Notes: a model not told the origin generated them from the sequence alone. Positions 25,201 to 34,978 are shown, counted from the stretch's first letter. The stretch is DNA of 64,000 nt from Sphingopyxis lindanitolerans (GCF_002993885.1 NZ_CM009578.1:3739569-3803568); one strand, 5' to 3'. Numbers and translations are program-made.

Positions 25201-25632
25201 TTATTTCTGCGCTTTCAGATACAGGATCAGCGCCTTGCGGTCGGCGGCGTCGATGATGCCGGCGAAGGCCATACGGGTGCCGGGAAGCGCCTTCATCGGT
25301 GCGGTGAGGAAATGGTCCAGCGCGGACTCGTCCCAAACGCCGCCCTTGGCCTTCATCGCCCCCGAATAGGAAAAGCCCGCGTGCGATGCGACCGCGCGGC
25401 CGACGATGCCGTGGAGGTTCGGGCCGATGCCGTTGGCGCCGCCCGAATCGATCGTATGGCAGGCGGCGCAGCGCTTGAACACTTGTTCGCCCATTGCGGC
25501 GGTCGGTTCGATCGTCGGCGCCGGAGTCTCGGCGACTGGCATGTCTCCGGCGGCAGGTTCGGCCGGTTGTTCGGCCTTGCCGCAGCCGACGAGCATCAGC
25601 GCGCCCGCCAAGATGACGGGCGTGAGGCGCAT
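25201..25632 (-). CDS. Class I cytochrome c lipoprotein
   Basis: 143 residues. Lipobox LVGC with Cys17, a Pro/Ala/Glu-rich linker, then a c-type heme site CAACH at 55-59 and the axial Met in RMAFAGI near residue 121. Closely similar to the adjacent cytochrome (GGANGIGPNLHG in both). It would sit on the periplasmic face, lipid-anchored, as an electron carrier to a terminal oxidase. Its ATG shares one base with the upstream stop (TAATG). Confidence 0.93.
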   Translation of the reverse strand: MRLTPVILAGALMLVGCGKAEQPAEPAAGDMPVAETPAPTIEPTAAMGEQVFKRCAACHTIDSGGANGIGPNLHGIVGRAVASHAGFSYSGAMKAKGGVWDESALDHFLTAPMKALPGTRMAFAGIIDAADRKALILYLKAQK

Positions 25633-26285
25633 TATTTCTTGGCTTCGGCCGGAGCCGGGGCCGCGCCTTCGGCGGCGGGCGCAGCGGCGCCTTCTTCGGC
25701 AGCCGGAGCGGCCGCCTTGTCGCCTTCGGCCGGAGCGGCGGCGTCACCCGCGGGCGCAGCCTCGGGCTTCGGCAGCGGCAGGTTCGAACCCTGCGCGTTG
25801 AGATAGACGATCAAATTGGCGCGATCTTCGGGGCTCGACAGGCCGGCGAACGACATCTTGGTGCCGGCCGCGAACTTGCGCGGGCTGGTCAGCCAATGGT
25901 CCATCTTGTCGAAGTCCCAGTTGCCGCCGACATTCTTGAGCGCGTCGGAGAAGGCGAAGCCCGCCTTGCCCTGGCCGATCGCTTCACCCATCGTGCCATA
26001 AAGATTGGGACCGATGCCGTTGGCGCCGCCCGAATTGATCGTGTGACATGCGGCGCATTTGGCGAACACCGTCTCGCCCTTCGCGGCGTCGGCCGCGGCG
26101 AGCAGGTTGGGAAGCGGAACGGCCGCCGCCGCGCCGCCGCCGCCGCTCGCCGTATCCTCGATCGGAAAGCCCGGCTTTTCGGGATTATGGCTGGCGAACA
26201 ACATGCCCGAGCCGATGGTCAGGCCCAGCGCGCAGATACCGGCGAACAGCACCCAGCCGGCAATAGTGTTGTTGCGATTGTCCAT
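25632..26285 (-). CDS. Membrane-anchored cytochrome c (CycM-like)
   Basis: 217 residues. One uncleaved N-terminal helix (AGWVLFAGICALGLTIGSGM), a short linker, the heme site CAACH at 77-81 with GIGPNLYGTMG, and the Met ligand in TKMSFAGLSSP. After residue 175 a low-complexity Ala/Pro/Glu tail of about 40 residues follows. Resembles CycM-type cytochrome c552 that feeds the aa3 oxidase. Gene pair with the lipoprotein cytochrome; likely duplication. Divergent from pheA. Confidence 0.93.
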   Translation of the reverse strand: MDNRNNTIAGWVLFAGICALGLTIGSGMLFASHNPEKPGFPIEDTASGGGGAAAAVPLPNLLAAADAAKGETVFAKCAACHTINSGGANGIGPNLYGTMGEAIGQGKAGFAFSDALKNVGGNWDFDKMDHWLTSPRKFAAGTKMSFAGLSSPEDRANLIVYLNAQGSNLPLPKPEAAPAGDAAAPAEGDKAAAPAAEEGAAAPAAEGAAPAPAEAKK

Positions 26286-26452
26286 GCTTGCAGCCCCGTT
26301 CGCTAACGCCCGCCCATGGGCGCATCTATGATTTGGACGCTCCCTTACTGGGGCCAGGAGCGCGGCGCAAGGGGATGAAATGCGAAGCCGCGCCGGTTGC
26401 GTGCGAAGGGCGCTGCCGCTATGCGCCGCGGTTCTGGCGCGGGAAGGCGATC

Positions 26453-27343
26453 ATGGGCAGTTATTCGGCTTCGGCACAAGCATTGGTGGACGGCATGAAG
26501 GCGGCGGCGCTCGCCGATCCGGCGCGCGGCCTGGCCTTTCAGGGCGCCCCCGGCGCGAACAGCGACCTTGCCGCGCGCGAATATGACGCGAACTCGCTGC
26601 CACTGCCCTGCTATTCGTTCGAGGACGCGATCGACGCGGTGCGCGATGGCCGCGTCGACCGCGCGATCATCCCGATCGAGAACAGCCTGCACGGCCGCGT
26701 CGCCGACATCCATTTCCTGCTCCCCGAATCCGGCCTTTATATCGTCGGCGAGCATTTCCTGCCGATCCGCTATGGCCTGATGAGCCGCGACCTCGGCCCC
26801 GTCACCCGCGCGATGAGCCACGAACAGGCGCTCGGCCAGTGCCGCCTGTGGCTGCGCGCGAACAATATCTCGCCGGTTGCGCACAGCGACACCGCGGGCG
26901 CGGCCGCGTGGGTCGCCGATAGCGACGAGGTCGGCCTGGCGGCACTTGCGCCGCCGCACGCGGCCAAGCTTTACGGGCTGACGCTGCACGGCACCGGCAT
27001 GGAAGACGCCGACCATAATATGACCCGCTTCGTCGTCCTCGCGCGCGAACCCATGGCCGATTTCAGCGAAATCGACGCGCTGATGACGACCTTCGTCTTC
27101 GAGGTGAAGAATATCCCCGCCGCGCTCTACAAGGCGCTCGGCGGCTTTGCGACCAACGGCGTCAACATGACCAAGCTCGAAAGCTATCAGGTCGGCGGCA
27201 GCTTTGCGGCGACCAAATTCTATGCCGACATCGTCGGCGCGCCCGGCGACGAACGTGTCGACCGCGCGCTCGAAGAGCTGGATTTCCAGACCAAGTCGCT
27301 GTCGCTGCTCGGCACCTATCCGCAGGCGCGGCTGCGGCCCTAA
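26453..27343 (+). CDS. pheA: Prephenate dehydratase
   Basis: Converts prephenate to phenylpyruvate for phenylalanine. 296 residues from the ATG after GGAAGG; the open frame extends 165 bp upstream with no homology. AFQGAPGANSDLAARE is the start signature, VDRAIIPIENSLHGRVADIH and HNMTRFVVLAR (the catalytic Thr-Arg-Phe) follow. The C-terminal ACT domain (about 210-290) has NIPAALYKALGGFATNGVNM and LESYQ, giving phenylalanine feedback. No chorismate mutase domain is fused. Confidence 0.96.
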   Translation: MGSYSASAQALVDGMKAAALADPARGLAFQGAPGANSDLAAREYDANSLPLPCYSFEDAIDAVRDGRVDRAIIPIENSLHGRVADIHFLLPESGLYIVGEHFLPIRYGLMSRDLGPVTRAMSHEQALGQCRLWLRANNISPVAHSDTAGAAAWVADSDEVGLAALAPPHAAKLYGLTLHGTGMEDADHNMTRFVVLAREPMADFSEIDALMTTFVFEVKNIPAALYKALGGFATNGVNMTKLESYQVGGSFAATKFYADIVGAPGDERVDRALEELDFQTKSLSLLGTYPQARLRP

Positions 27344-28011
27344 CGCCCGCGTCGGCGGAGCATGTGCGCCATGGCGTAGCTCTGGACGACGAAGATCGTC
27401 ACGAGGATGCTCGAGACGACGAGCGCGAACAGATCGAAGGGCGAGAAATTGGTTCCGCCGATGTCGCCCGGACCGACGAGGGCCATGGTGACGGTCATCG
27501 CCATCAGCATCAGGCGAAGCTCGGTCGGCCCGCCCGCCATGTAGGAAAGGCGGAATTCGCCGACGACTTTCGCGGCGAGGAAAGTGTGGATCGACAGCAG
27601 GAAATAGCCGATCACCGCCATCAGTGCGACGTCGAGCCGCATATAAGGGCTGGCGCCGATCGCTCCGACCATCAGCAGCGTCCCGACCGCGTCGATGCTG
27701 TGATCGACGAAATAGCCATAGCTCGGCCGCTCGATCCGCCGCCAGCGCGCGAGGCTGCCGTCCAGCGAGTCGCCGAACCAGTTGACGATATAACCGACAA
27801 GGCAAAGCCCCAGCCATTCGTCGTCGATCCAGCTCAGCATATAGCCAGCGGCGACGATGACCGCGCCGAGGAAACCGAGCGCGGTGAGCTGGTCGGGAGT
27901 GGCCCAGGCGGGCAGGCGGGGGCAAATCCAGTTGAGCAGGCGGCGTTCGTGGCGCGCGAGGAAATTTTGCTGAATGCGGGTCGGCGCGCCGGCCGCCGGG
28001 GGGATCGTCAT
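27340..28011 (-). CDS. CDP-alcohol phosphatidyltransferase family protein
   Basis: 223 residues from the ATG after GAAAGG. Multi-pass membrane protein with the CDP-OH-P signature D-G-x2-A-R-x9-G-x3-D-x3-D, seen as DGSLARWRRIERPSYGYFVD followed by HSID. Such enzymes join a CDP-linked lipid or polyol with an alcohol in the inner membrane. The divergent first part (ICPRLPAWATPDQLTALGFL) fits the subgroup found in many alphaproteobacteria with unassigned substrate. It overlaps the pheA end by 4 bp, convergent. Confidence 0.92.
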   Translation of the reverse strand: MTIPPAAGAPTRIQQNFLARHERRLLNWICPRLPAWATPDQLTALGFLGAVIVAAGYMLSWIDDEWLGLCLVGYIVNWFGDSLDGSLARWRRIERPSYGYFVDHSIDAVGTLLMVGAIGASPYMRLDVALMAVIGYFLLSIHTFLAAKVVGEFRLSYMAGGPTELRLMLMAMTVTMALVGPGDIGGTNFSPFDLFALVVSSILVTIFVVQSYAMAHMLRRRGR

Positions 28012-28222
28012 GAAAGCCTTTCGTCGCCGCTGTCGCAAAAGTGCCGGCGGGATGTCATGGCGCTGTCATAGACCAAAGGTGCGGAGCCGCAAAGACCACC
28101 TGCCGCCGATCGCGCATCGTGGCGACGGCTTGCGGCCAAAGTGGCGCGTTTCGGCGATTGGCAGTCCCGGCGCGGCCCGATAGTCTGCACCGCGAATGAA
28201 GAGGGACTCTGGGGGACGGAGC

Positions 28223-28846
28223 ATGGCGGACGTTTCGATGGCGCAGATCGCGCGGCGCGGAGTCGGCGGGTTGTTCGACGCGCGAGGGCGCGACGACCGG
28301 ATGCAATATTGGCTTTTCCTGATCCTTGTTTTCGGCCCCCTCGTCGTTCTGCAATTCATCATCCAGTTCGCCCTGACCATCCCGCCGCTTGATCTGGTCA
28401 TGGCGACCCGTCCGGGGGTTCCGGCGGCCGGCGCGCCATTCCTGCAGCATCAGTTTCGCGCGATGGTGACCGTGACCTATGCGAGCCTCGGGCTCCATCT
28501 GCTCGGCGCATTGCTGCTGCTGACCGCGACGGCGCGGCGCCTGCACGATCGTGGCCGCGGGGGCTGGTGGGCGCTGGCTTTGCCGGGAGCGGTGTTCGCG
28601 ACCGGGCTGGGGCAAGCGCGGCGCATGGCGGAGATGGCGGAACGGATGCCGCAAATCCTGGCCGAGATCGAGAAGAAGGTTCGGCCCGATTTCGCCGACC
28701 TCTTGTCCTTCCCGGCGAAGATGCAGGCGTCGGCCGAGCCCGACTGGCCCTCCGTCCTTGGCGGGCTGATCCTGCTCTGGCTCGTCATCGAACTGGTGCG
28801 CGCGGGGACCGCGGGGCCGAACCGCTATGGGCCGCCGCAGCGCTGA
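28223..28846 (+). CDS. DUF805 inner-membrane protein
   Basis: 207 residues from the ATG after GGGGGACGGAG; another ATG lies at 28196. FDARGRDDRMQYWLFLILVF is the family start (R.R..YW.F), and ATARRLHDRGRGGWWALALP the conserved RRLHD.G..GWW block. Four hydrophobic helices. A charged segment (about 130-165) is inserted before the last helix, longer than in YhaH. Function unknown. Confidence 0.85.
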   Translation: MADVSMAQIARRGVGGLFDARGRDDRMQYWLFLILVFGPLVVLQFIIQFALTIPPLDLVMATRPGVPAAGAPFLQHQFRAMVTVTYASLGLHLLGALLLLTATARRLHDRGRGGWWALALPGAVFATGLGQARRMAEMAERMPQILAEIEKKVRPDFADLLSFPAKMQASAEPDWPSVLGGLILLWLVIELVRAGTAGPNRYGPPQR

Positions 28847-28850
28847 TCCC

Positions 28851-29351
28851 CTATTCCTGCCAGGGGCCGATTTCGCCGACTTCGCCGATCATGCGGAAGC
28901 GGACGCCGTCATCGACCCACGCGACCTCCCACATCGGCGCCGGCCGCCCCCATTCGCCGATCACGAACAGCGGCAGCCTGTTCGCGGCGACGAAGGCAAG
29001 GTCGTCGGCGGTGGGGCCGGGAACGACCGTTTCCGAGCGCTGGTGCAGCCGCACGACGGCAAGCGTACCCTTTGGCGGCGCGGGCAGCGACTGGCGCACC
29101 GGAAAGCCGAGGCTCGCCGTGACGACGGGATAGCCCTTGCCGTCACGGCCGAGCAGCAACAGCTTGTCGGCGCTGGCATAGGGGCCGCCGACCGGGCGTC
29201 CCGCGACCTTGCGCCCCGCGACCGCGGCATATTCGCGCACGTCGGTATCGGCGATCGCGGGGGGCGCGATTTCGGTTTCGGCCGTTGGCGCGGGAGCGGG
29301 CGCGACCGGATCGGCGGCGAGCGCCGCCGCGAGCAGCAGCGCCGCGATCAA
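28851..29351 (-). CDS. Exported hypothetical protein coupled to polA
   Basis: 166 residues. A short signal peptide (MIAALLLAAALAADP) leads into a Pro/Ala linker and a globular domain of about 120 residues. LHQRSETVVPGPTADDLAFV followed by LPLFVIGEWG recalls the JAB/DUF4329-type arrangement (H, then a turn, then S/T-x-x-D), but the second His is missing, so this is only a suggestion. Start overlaps the polA stop as ATGA, so expression follows polA. No recognised function. Confidence 0.75.
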   Translation of the reverse strand: MIAALLLAAALAADPVAPAPAPTAETEIAPPAIADTDVREYAAVAGRKVAGRPVGGPYASADKLLLLGRDGKGYPVVTASLGFPVRQSLPAPPKGTLAVVRLHQRSETVVPGPTADDLAFVAANRLPLFVIGEWGRPAPMWEVAWVDDGVRFRMIGEVGEIGPWQE

Positions 29352-32161
29352 TGCGCTTCGCCCCAGCTCTTGCCGATGCCGACCTCGACTTCGAGCGCGA
29401 CCGACAGCGTCAGCGCCGGTTCGGCGGCCCCCGCCATCACCCGGCGGATGACCTCGCCCGCGGCTTTCGCCTTGTCTTCGGGCGCTTCGAAGACGAGTTC
29501 GTCGTGGACCTGGAGCAGCATCCTGACATCGCCGAGCCCGGCATCGTCGAGCGCTTTGGGCATCCGCGCCATCGCGCGCTTGATGAGGTCGGCGCTGGTG
29601 CCCTGGATCGGGGCGTTGATCGCGGCGCGTTCGCTGCCGGCGCGCTCGTTCTGGCTCGCCGCCTTGATGCGCGGAAACCAGGTTTTTCGTCCGAACAGCG
29701 TCTCGGTATAGCCGCGCGCGCGCACCGTCTCGAGCGTGTCGGTGATATAGTCGCTGATGCCGGGAAAGCGCTCGAAGTAGCGACTGATCAGCGCCTGCGC
29801 CTCATCGGGCGTCACTTCGAGGCGGCCGGCAAGACCCCAGCGCGAAATGCCGTAGAGGATCGAGAAATTCACCGTCTTTGCCTTGCCGCGCGTGTCGCGG
29901 TTGACCTCGCCGAACAATTCGATCGCGGTCGCGGCGTGAATATCCTGACCCTGCGCGAACGCCTGTTTGAGTTCGGGAACGTCGGCCATATGCGCCGCGA
30001 GGCGGAGTTCGATCTGGCTATAGTCGGCGGCGATCAGCACATGGCCGGGCGCGGCGATGAAGGCGTCGCGAATCTGGCGGCCGGTTTCGGTGCGGATCGG
30101 GATATTCTGCAAATTCGGATCGGTCGACGACAGTCGCCCGGTCTGCGCGCCGACGAGGCTGTAGCTGGTGTGGACGCGGCCGGTCTTGGCATTGATCTGT
30201 TGCTGCAAGGCGTCGGTGTAGGTCGACTTGAGCTTGGCGAGCTGACGCCATTCCAAAATCTTGCGCGCGATCGGCACGCCGTCGCGTTCGAGGCGTTCGA
30301 GTTCGTTCTGGTCGGTCGACCAGTCGCCCGATTTGCCCTTGCGGCCACCCTTCAACCCCAGCTTGTCGAACAGGATTTCGCCGAGTTGTTTCGGGCTGCC
30401 GATCGCGAAGGGCTGGCCTGCCAGTGCATGAATCTCGCCCTCCATCCGCAGCATCTCGCCCGCAAATTCGCCCGACAGCCGCGCGAGATAGTCGCGGTTC
30501 ACCATGATGCCTGCGCGTTCCATTCGCTCGACGACCGCCGCCAGCGGGCGATCGACCATCTCGTAGACGCGCGTCCCGCCTTCGATAGGTAGCCGCAGTT
30601 TGAGCAGCTTCCAGAGCCGCCACGCGACTTCGGCATCTTCGGCGGCATATTCGGTGGCGCGGTCGAGTTGCACCTCGGCAAAGCTGATCTGCGCCTTGCC
30701 GGTGCCGCACATCTCCTTGAAGGTCAGGCAGACATGGTCGAGGTGGAGCTTTGCCAGTTCGTCGAGCCCGTGCTGATGCTTGCCCGCGTCGAGCGCGAAG
30801 CTCATCACCAACGTGTCGTCATAGGGCGCGATGGTCAGCCCGTGCTGCGCGAGCACGCCGATGTCATATTTGAGATTATGCCCGACCTTGAGCACCGCAT
30901 CGTCGGAGAACAGCGGCGCGAGCCGGTCGAGCGCGTCGCGCATCGGAATCTGCTCTGGCTTTTCGGCGAACATGTCGGTGCCGCCGTGGCCGAGCGGGAT
31001 GTAGCAGGCCTGGCCTGCGCCGGTCGACAGGCTGACCCCGACGAGGTCGCCGGTGACGCTGTCGAGGCTCGCGGTTTCGGTATCGACCGCGACGACATGC
31101 GCGGTGCGCGCCGCCTCGATCCAGCGGTCGAGTGCTTCGATCGTCGTCACCGTTTCGTAGAGTGATCGGTCGATCGGCGGCATCGCGGGCAGCGTCGGTG
31201 TCGAGGGCGCAGCGGGCGCTGCGGTCGGGGCGGCGCCGGGACGCGGCAGCGTCGGCGGGCCGCCGGGTGTCACGCCGCCGTCGAGCTTTGCCGACAGCGA
31301 GCGAAAACCATGCTCGTCGAGGAACAGCTTGAGCGGTGCGGGTGGAATCGCGCCGAGTTTCAGCGTGTCGAGCGCATCGGGCAGCGCGATATCGCGTTTC
31401 AGGTCGACCAGGACGCGCGACAATTCGGCCATCGCGCGATGCTCGATCAGATTGTCGCGCAGCTTGCTGGCCTTCATCGTCTCGGCGCCGTCGAGCGCGG
31501 CGGTCAGATTGCCATATTCCTGGATGAGCTTGGTCGCGGTCTTCGGCCCGACCCCGCGCACGCCGGGGACATTGTCGACGCTGTCGCCCATCAGCGCGAG
31601 CACGTCGCCGACGAGATCGGGGGTGACCCCGAATTTCTCGTTCACCGCCTCCAGCCCCATGCGGACATTCTTCATCGTGTCGAGCATATCGACCTGCGGC
31701 GCGTCGCCCGCCGGCTCGCGGATGAGCTGCATCAGATCCTTGTCGGACGAGACAATCGTGACGTCCCAGCCTTCGCGCACCGCGGCCTCGGCATAGCTTG
31801 CGATCAGATCGTCGGCCTCGAACCCTTCCATCTCGATGCACGGCAGGGAAAAGGCGCGCGTCGCGTCGCGGATCAGCGGGAATTGCGGGCGCAGATCCTC
31901 GGGCGGCTCGGGCCGATTCGCCTTATATTGATCATAGATGTCGTTGCGGAACGAGTGGCTGCTATGGTCGAGGATGACGGCGAGGTGCGTCGGCCCGTCG
32001 GCATCGTGCAGATCCTTCGCCAGCTTCCAGAGCATGGTGGTATAGCCATAGACCGCGCCGACGGGCACCCCGTTCGGGTTCGTCAGCGGCGGCAGGCGGT
32101 GGTAGGCGCGGAAGATGTAGCTGGAGCCATCGACCAGATAGAGATGATTCTTCTCGGACAT
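29348..32161 (-). CDS. polA: DNA polymerase I
   Basis: Repair and Okazaki-fragment processing polymerase. 937 residues with all three parts. The 5' nuclease (1 to about 290) has YLVDGSSYIFRAYHRLPPL and MEGFEADDLIAS. The 3'-5' exonuclease (about 325-500) keeps its catalytic motifs: AVDTETASLD, GHNLKYDIGVL and YAAEDAEVAWRL, so proofreading should be active. The polymerase domain (about 520-937) has RLSSTDPNLQNIPIRTETGR, ADYSQIELRLAAHM, and LQVHDELVFEAPED. Followed by the coupled hypothetical exported protein. Confidence 0.98.
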   Translation of the reverse strand: MSEKNHLYLVDGSSYIFRAYHRLPPLTNPNGVPVGAVYGYTTMLWKLAKDLHDADGPTHLAVILDHSSHSFRNDIYDQYKANRPEPPEDLRPQFPLIRDATRAFSLPCIEMEGFEADDLIASYAEAAVREGWDVTIVSSDKDLMQLIREPAGDAPQVDMLDTMKNVRMGLEAVNEKFGVTPDLVGDVLALMGDSVDNVPGVRGVGPKTATKLIQEYGNLTAALDGAETMKASKLRDNLIEHRAMAELSRVLVDLKRDIALPDALDTLKLGAIPPAPLKLFLDEHGFRSLSAKLDGGVTPGGPPTLPRPGAAPTAAPAAPSTPTLPAMPPIDRSLYETVTTIEALDRWIEAARTAHVVAVDTETASLDSVTGDLVGVSLSTGAGQACYIPLGHGGTDMFAEKPEQIPMRDALDRLAPLFSDDAVLKVGHNLKYDIGVLAQHGLTIAPYDDTLVMSFALDAGKHQHGLDELAKLHLDHVCLTFKEMCGTGKAQISFAEVQLDRATEYAAEDAEVAWRLWKLLKLRLPIEGGTRVYEMVDRPLAAVVERMERAGIMVNRDYLARLSGEFAGEMLRMEGEIHALAGQPFAIGSPKQLGEILFDKLGLKGGRKGKSGDWSTDQNELERLERDGVPIARKILEWRQLAKLKSTYTDALQQQINAKTGRVHTSYSLVGAQTGRLSSTDPNLQNIPIRTETGRQIRDAFIAAPGHVLIAADYSQIELRLAAHMADVPELKQAFAQGQDIHAATAIELFGEVNRDTRGKAKTVNFSILYGISRWGLAGRLEVTPDEAQALISRYFERFPGISDYITDTLETVRARGYTETLFGRKTWFPRIKAASQNERAGSERAAINAPIQGTSADLIKRAMARMPKALDDAGLGDVRMLLQVHDELVFEAPEDKAKAAGEVIRRVMAGAAEPALTLSVALEVEVGIGKSWGEAH

Positions 32162-32225
32162 GGGGCGGGGTGTAGCAGGGCGCCGCCGCGCTAGCGATAG
32201 GCGATGGACAGCTTTGCGGCGGCGG

Positions 32226-32723
32226 TCATCGGGGCCAGTCGGCGGTGTCGTGATCGGGGTGTTGATGGTTGCTCGCGGCGATCCGTTCGGCGGCGCCGGG
32301 CATCGTCTCTTCGGTCGTACCGTCCTGTGGAAGCGCGACGATGGTGTCGAACCAGGGCATCCGGCCCTCGATGCCGAACTGCATCTTGGGCGGAAAACGT
32401 GCCGGATCGTCGAGCGAGCCGGTCGTGACGCTCAGGTGCTCGCTCTCCAGATAGTCGTAATAGAGCGGTGTCCCGCATGTCGAACAAAAGCCGCGCTCGA
32501 CCGGATCGGAGCTTTTGAAGACCGCGGGCGCGCCGCGCGTCCAGGTCAATGCGTCGCGCGGGATGCCGACCAGCGCCGCGAAATAACTCCCCGCCGCCTT
32601 CTGGCACATGCGGCAATGGCAGATGTGCGAGGTGTCGAGCATCGCGGTCGCCCGATAGCGCACCGCGCCGCACTGACAGCCGCCCGAGGCCTGGGTTTCG
32701 ATCCTGTTCTGAGTGGAACTCAT
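32226..32723 (-). CDS. GFA family protein (zinc, CENP-V/Gfa fold)
   Basis: 165 residues. GGCQCGAVRY (Cys16, Cys18), HICHCRMCQKAAGSYF (Cys35, Cys37, Cys40) and GFCSTCGTPLYY are the zinc-binding signature of the glutathione-dependent formaldehyde-activating family. The original formaldehyde role is disputed; most homologues have no known reaction. About 30 residues at the C terminus (from roughly residue 135) look unstructured. Downstream of guaA, VOC and the small candidate gene on the same strand. Confidence 0.92.
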   Translation of the reverse strand: MSSTQNRIETQASGGCQCGAVRYRATAMLDTSHICHCRMCQKAAGSYFAALVGIPRDALTWTRGAPAVFKSSDPVERGFCSTCGTPLYYDYLESEHLSVTTGSLDDPARFPPKMQFGIEGRMPWFDTIVALPQDGTTEETMPGAAERIAASNHQHPDHDTADWPR

Positions 32724-32803
32724 GACAACCCCGCCAACCCGTTGGGGCGAAGCGCCCGCGTGATCAGAGCGAGAGCTTCGCCTTCGAAATTTCGATCATC
32801 GTT

Positions 32804-32920
32804 TTACGACCACGCGGCAGCGCGGATAGCATCTGCGGCATTTTCGCTGTACCCGCTGCCAATCGCGACCGCAAACAAGATTGCGCCGAGCGCGGCAATG
32901 CCTCGATCTATCTCGTTCAT
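32804..32920 (-). CDS. Possible small membrane protein (38 residues)
   Basis: Reads MNEIDRGIAALGAILFAVAI then GSGYSENAADAIRAAAWS: an acidic/basic start, one hydrophobic helix (about residues 8-23) and an amphipathic tail. Codon use resembles the neighbours. There is no strong ribosome site, and I recognise no family. It fills the only sizeable gap between the GFA and VOC genes, but the call rests on sequence appearance only. Confidence 0.35.
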   Translation of the reverse strand: MNEIDRGIAALGAILFAVAIGSGYSENAADAIRAAAWS

Positions 32921-32980
32921 CAACGTTGACGGATTCGCGGCCTGTCAGTGTAGCGCTTCCTTTGCGTGCGGAAAGAATCA

Positions 32981-33373
32981 TCAAGTCTGCGACGCCCCGA
33001 AGCGGACGAAGCTCCTCTTGTTGCCTTCGGGGTCGCGGGCGTAGGCGCCATAGAAATCGGGACCATAGAGCGGGCGCGGACCGGGAGCGCCCTCATCGGT
33101 CCCACCATGCGACAGCGCGGCGGCGTGGGCGGCGTCGACGGCCGTCTCGCTGTCGCACAGGAAACCGGGCATGATGCCGTTCCCCGCCGTCGCGGGCTGT
33201 CCGTCCTGCGGTTTTCCGATCCAGATGCGACGCTCGTCGCGCATCACATAGCAACAGGCCTGATCGCCATATTCGACCTCTAGCCGGCCGCCGAGATGCG
33301 GCATGATGGCGTCATAATAGCGCCGCGACCGCGCCATATCGTTGGTGCCGATGGTGATATAGGCGATGGACAT
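32981..33373 (-). CDS. VOC (glyoxalase/bleomycin resistance) family protein
   Basis: 130 residues. ITIGTNDMARSRRYYDAIMP at the start and YGAYARDPEGNKRSFVR at the end are the two beta-alpha-beta-beta-beta modules of the vicinal-oxygen-chelate fold; the metal-site candidates are near His/Glu positions at those ends. Many small VOC proteins of this type are uncharacterised. GGAG precedes the ATG, and the gene starts 3 bp after guaA ends, so it is co-transcribed with guaA. Confidence 0.9.
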   Translation of the reverse strand: MSIAYITIGTNDMARSRRYYDAIMPHLGGRLEVEYGDQACCYVMRDERRIWIGKPQDGQPATAGNGIMPGFLCDSETAVDAAHAAALSHGGTDEGAPGPRPLYGPDFYGAYARDPEGNKRSFVRFGASQT

Positions 33374-33376
33374 GCC

Positions 33377-34978
33377 TCACTCCCACTCGATCGTCCCCGG
33401 CGGTTTCGACGTATAATCGTACACCACGCGGTTGATGCCCTCGACCTCGTTGATGATCCGCGTCGCGCAGCGGGACAGGAAGCTTGCGTCGAAGGGGTAG
33501 ATGTCGGCGGTCATGCCGTCGGTCGAGGTCACGGCGCGCAGCGCGCAGACATGGTCGTAGGTGCGCCCGTCGCCCATCACGCCGACGGTTTTCACGGGCA
33601 GCAAGACCGCGAACGCCTGCCAGATCGCGTCGTAGAGCCCGGCATTACGAATCTCTTCGAGATAGACGGCATCGGCCTTGCGGAGGATGTCGCAGCGGTC
33701 CTTCGACACTTCGCCCGGAATGCGGATCGCGAGGCCGGGGCCGGGGAAGGGGTGACGGCCGACGAAGATGTCGGGGAGGCCGAGTTCCTTGCCGAGCAGG
33801 CGAACCTCGTCCTTGAACAGTTCGCGTAAGGGTTCGACGAGCTCCATGTTCATGCGTTCGGGGAGGCCGCCGACATTATGGTGGCTTTTGATCGTCACGC
33901 TCGGCCCGCCGGTGAACGACACGCTTTCAATCACGTCGGGATAGAGCGTGCCCTGTGCAAGGAAATCGGCGCCGCCGATCTTCTTCGCTTCCTCCTCGAA
34001 CACATTGATGAATTCGCCGCCGATGAACTTGCGCTTCTTCTCGGGGTCGGTGACTCCCGCGAGGCCGCTCATGAAGCGCTCCTCGGCATCGACGACGACG
34101 AGCGGGATGTTGTAATGGTCGCGGAACAGGCGCTCGACCTGCTCACGCTCGTTCATGCGCAGCAGGCCGTGATCGACGAAGACGCAGGTGAGTTGCTCGC
34201 CGATCGCCTCGTGGATCAGCACCGCGGCGACCGCGCTGTCGACGCCGCCCGACAGGCCGCAGAGCACGCGCTGGTCGCCGACCTGGGCGCGGATCTCGGC
34301 GATTTTTGTCGCGCGGAATTCGGCCATCGTCCAGTCGCCCGAGCAGCCGCAGACATGGCGCACGAAATTGGCGATCAGCTTGCCGCCGTCGGGGGTGTGG
34401 ACGACCTCGGGGTGGAACTGGGTGCCATAATAGCGGCGCTCGTCGTCGGCGATCAGCGCGAAGGGCGCGCCGTCGCTGATCGCGACGATGCGGAAGCCGG
34501 GGGCGAATTCGGTGACGCGGTCGCCGTGGCTCATCCACACCTGATGGCGTGACCCGACCTCCCACAGGCCGTCGAACAGCACGCAAGGTTCGGTGACGGT
34601 CAGGAAGGCGCGGCCGAATTCGCCGTCGCGCGTCCCGTCGGCGCCGCCGGGTTCGACCTGTCCGCCGAGTTGCTGGCTCATCACCTGCTGCCCGTAACAG
34701 ATGCCGAGGATCGGCAGGCCGCTGTCGAAGATCGACTGTGGCGCGCGCGGGCTGCCCGTCGCGGGGACCGACGCCGGCGAGCCCGAAAGGATCACGCCCT
34801 TGGGCTGCATCCGTTCGAGCGCGGCTTCGGCGGCGTTGAACGGGACGATCTCGCTATAGACCCCCGCTTCGCGGACGCGGCGGGCGATGAGCTGGGTCAC
34901 CTGACTGCCGAAATCGACGATCAGGATGGATTCGGCCAGAGCGGCTTGGGAGCGGGCGGCGGTGTCTGGAGTCGGCAT
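33377..34978 (-). CDS. guaA: GMP synthase (glutamine-hydrolysing)
   Basis: Aminates XMP to GMP with glutamine and ATP. 533 residues from the ATG beginning [10 protein letters not shown]; the frame is open further upstream but unrelated. The amidotransferase domain (about 15-210) has [20 protein letters not shown] and the nucleophile Cys94 in [16 protein letters not shown]. The PP-loop domain has [20 protein letters not shown], and the dimerisation domain ends [20 protein letters not shown] then EWE. The VOC gene follows 3 bp later. Confidence 0.98.
   Translation of the reverse strand: MPTPDTAARSQAALAESILIVDFGSQVTQLIARRVREAGVYSEIVPFNAAEAALERMQPKGVILSGSPASVPATGSPRAPQSIFDSGLPILGICYGQQVMSQQLGGQVEPGGADGTRDGEFGRAFLTVTEPCVLFDGLWEVGSRHQVWMSHGDRVTEFAPGFRIVAISDGAPFALIADDERRYYGTQFHPEVVHTPDGGKLIANFVRHVCGCSGDWTMAEFRATKIAEIRAQVGDQRVLCGLSGGVDSAVAAVLIHEAIGEQLTCVFVDHGLLRMNEREQVERLFRDHYNIPLVVVDAEERFMSGLAGVTDPEKKRKFIGGEFINVFEEEAKKIGGADFLAQGTLYPDVIESVSFTGGPSVTIKSHHNVGGLPERMNMELVEPLRELFKDEVRLLGKELGLPDIFVGRHPFPGPGLAIRIPGEVSKDRCDILRKADAVYLEEIRNAGLYDAIWQAFAVLLPVKTVGVMGDGRTYDHVCALRAVTSTDGMTADIYPFDASFLSRCATRIINEVEGINRVVYDYTSKPPGTIEWE

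Noticed and set aside
25780..25800. tRNA-like GGTTCGAACCC word
   Set aside because: It lies inside the cytochrome c gene, and no acceptor or anticodon stem can be drawn around it.
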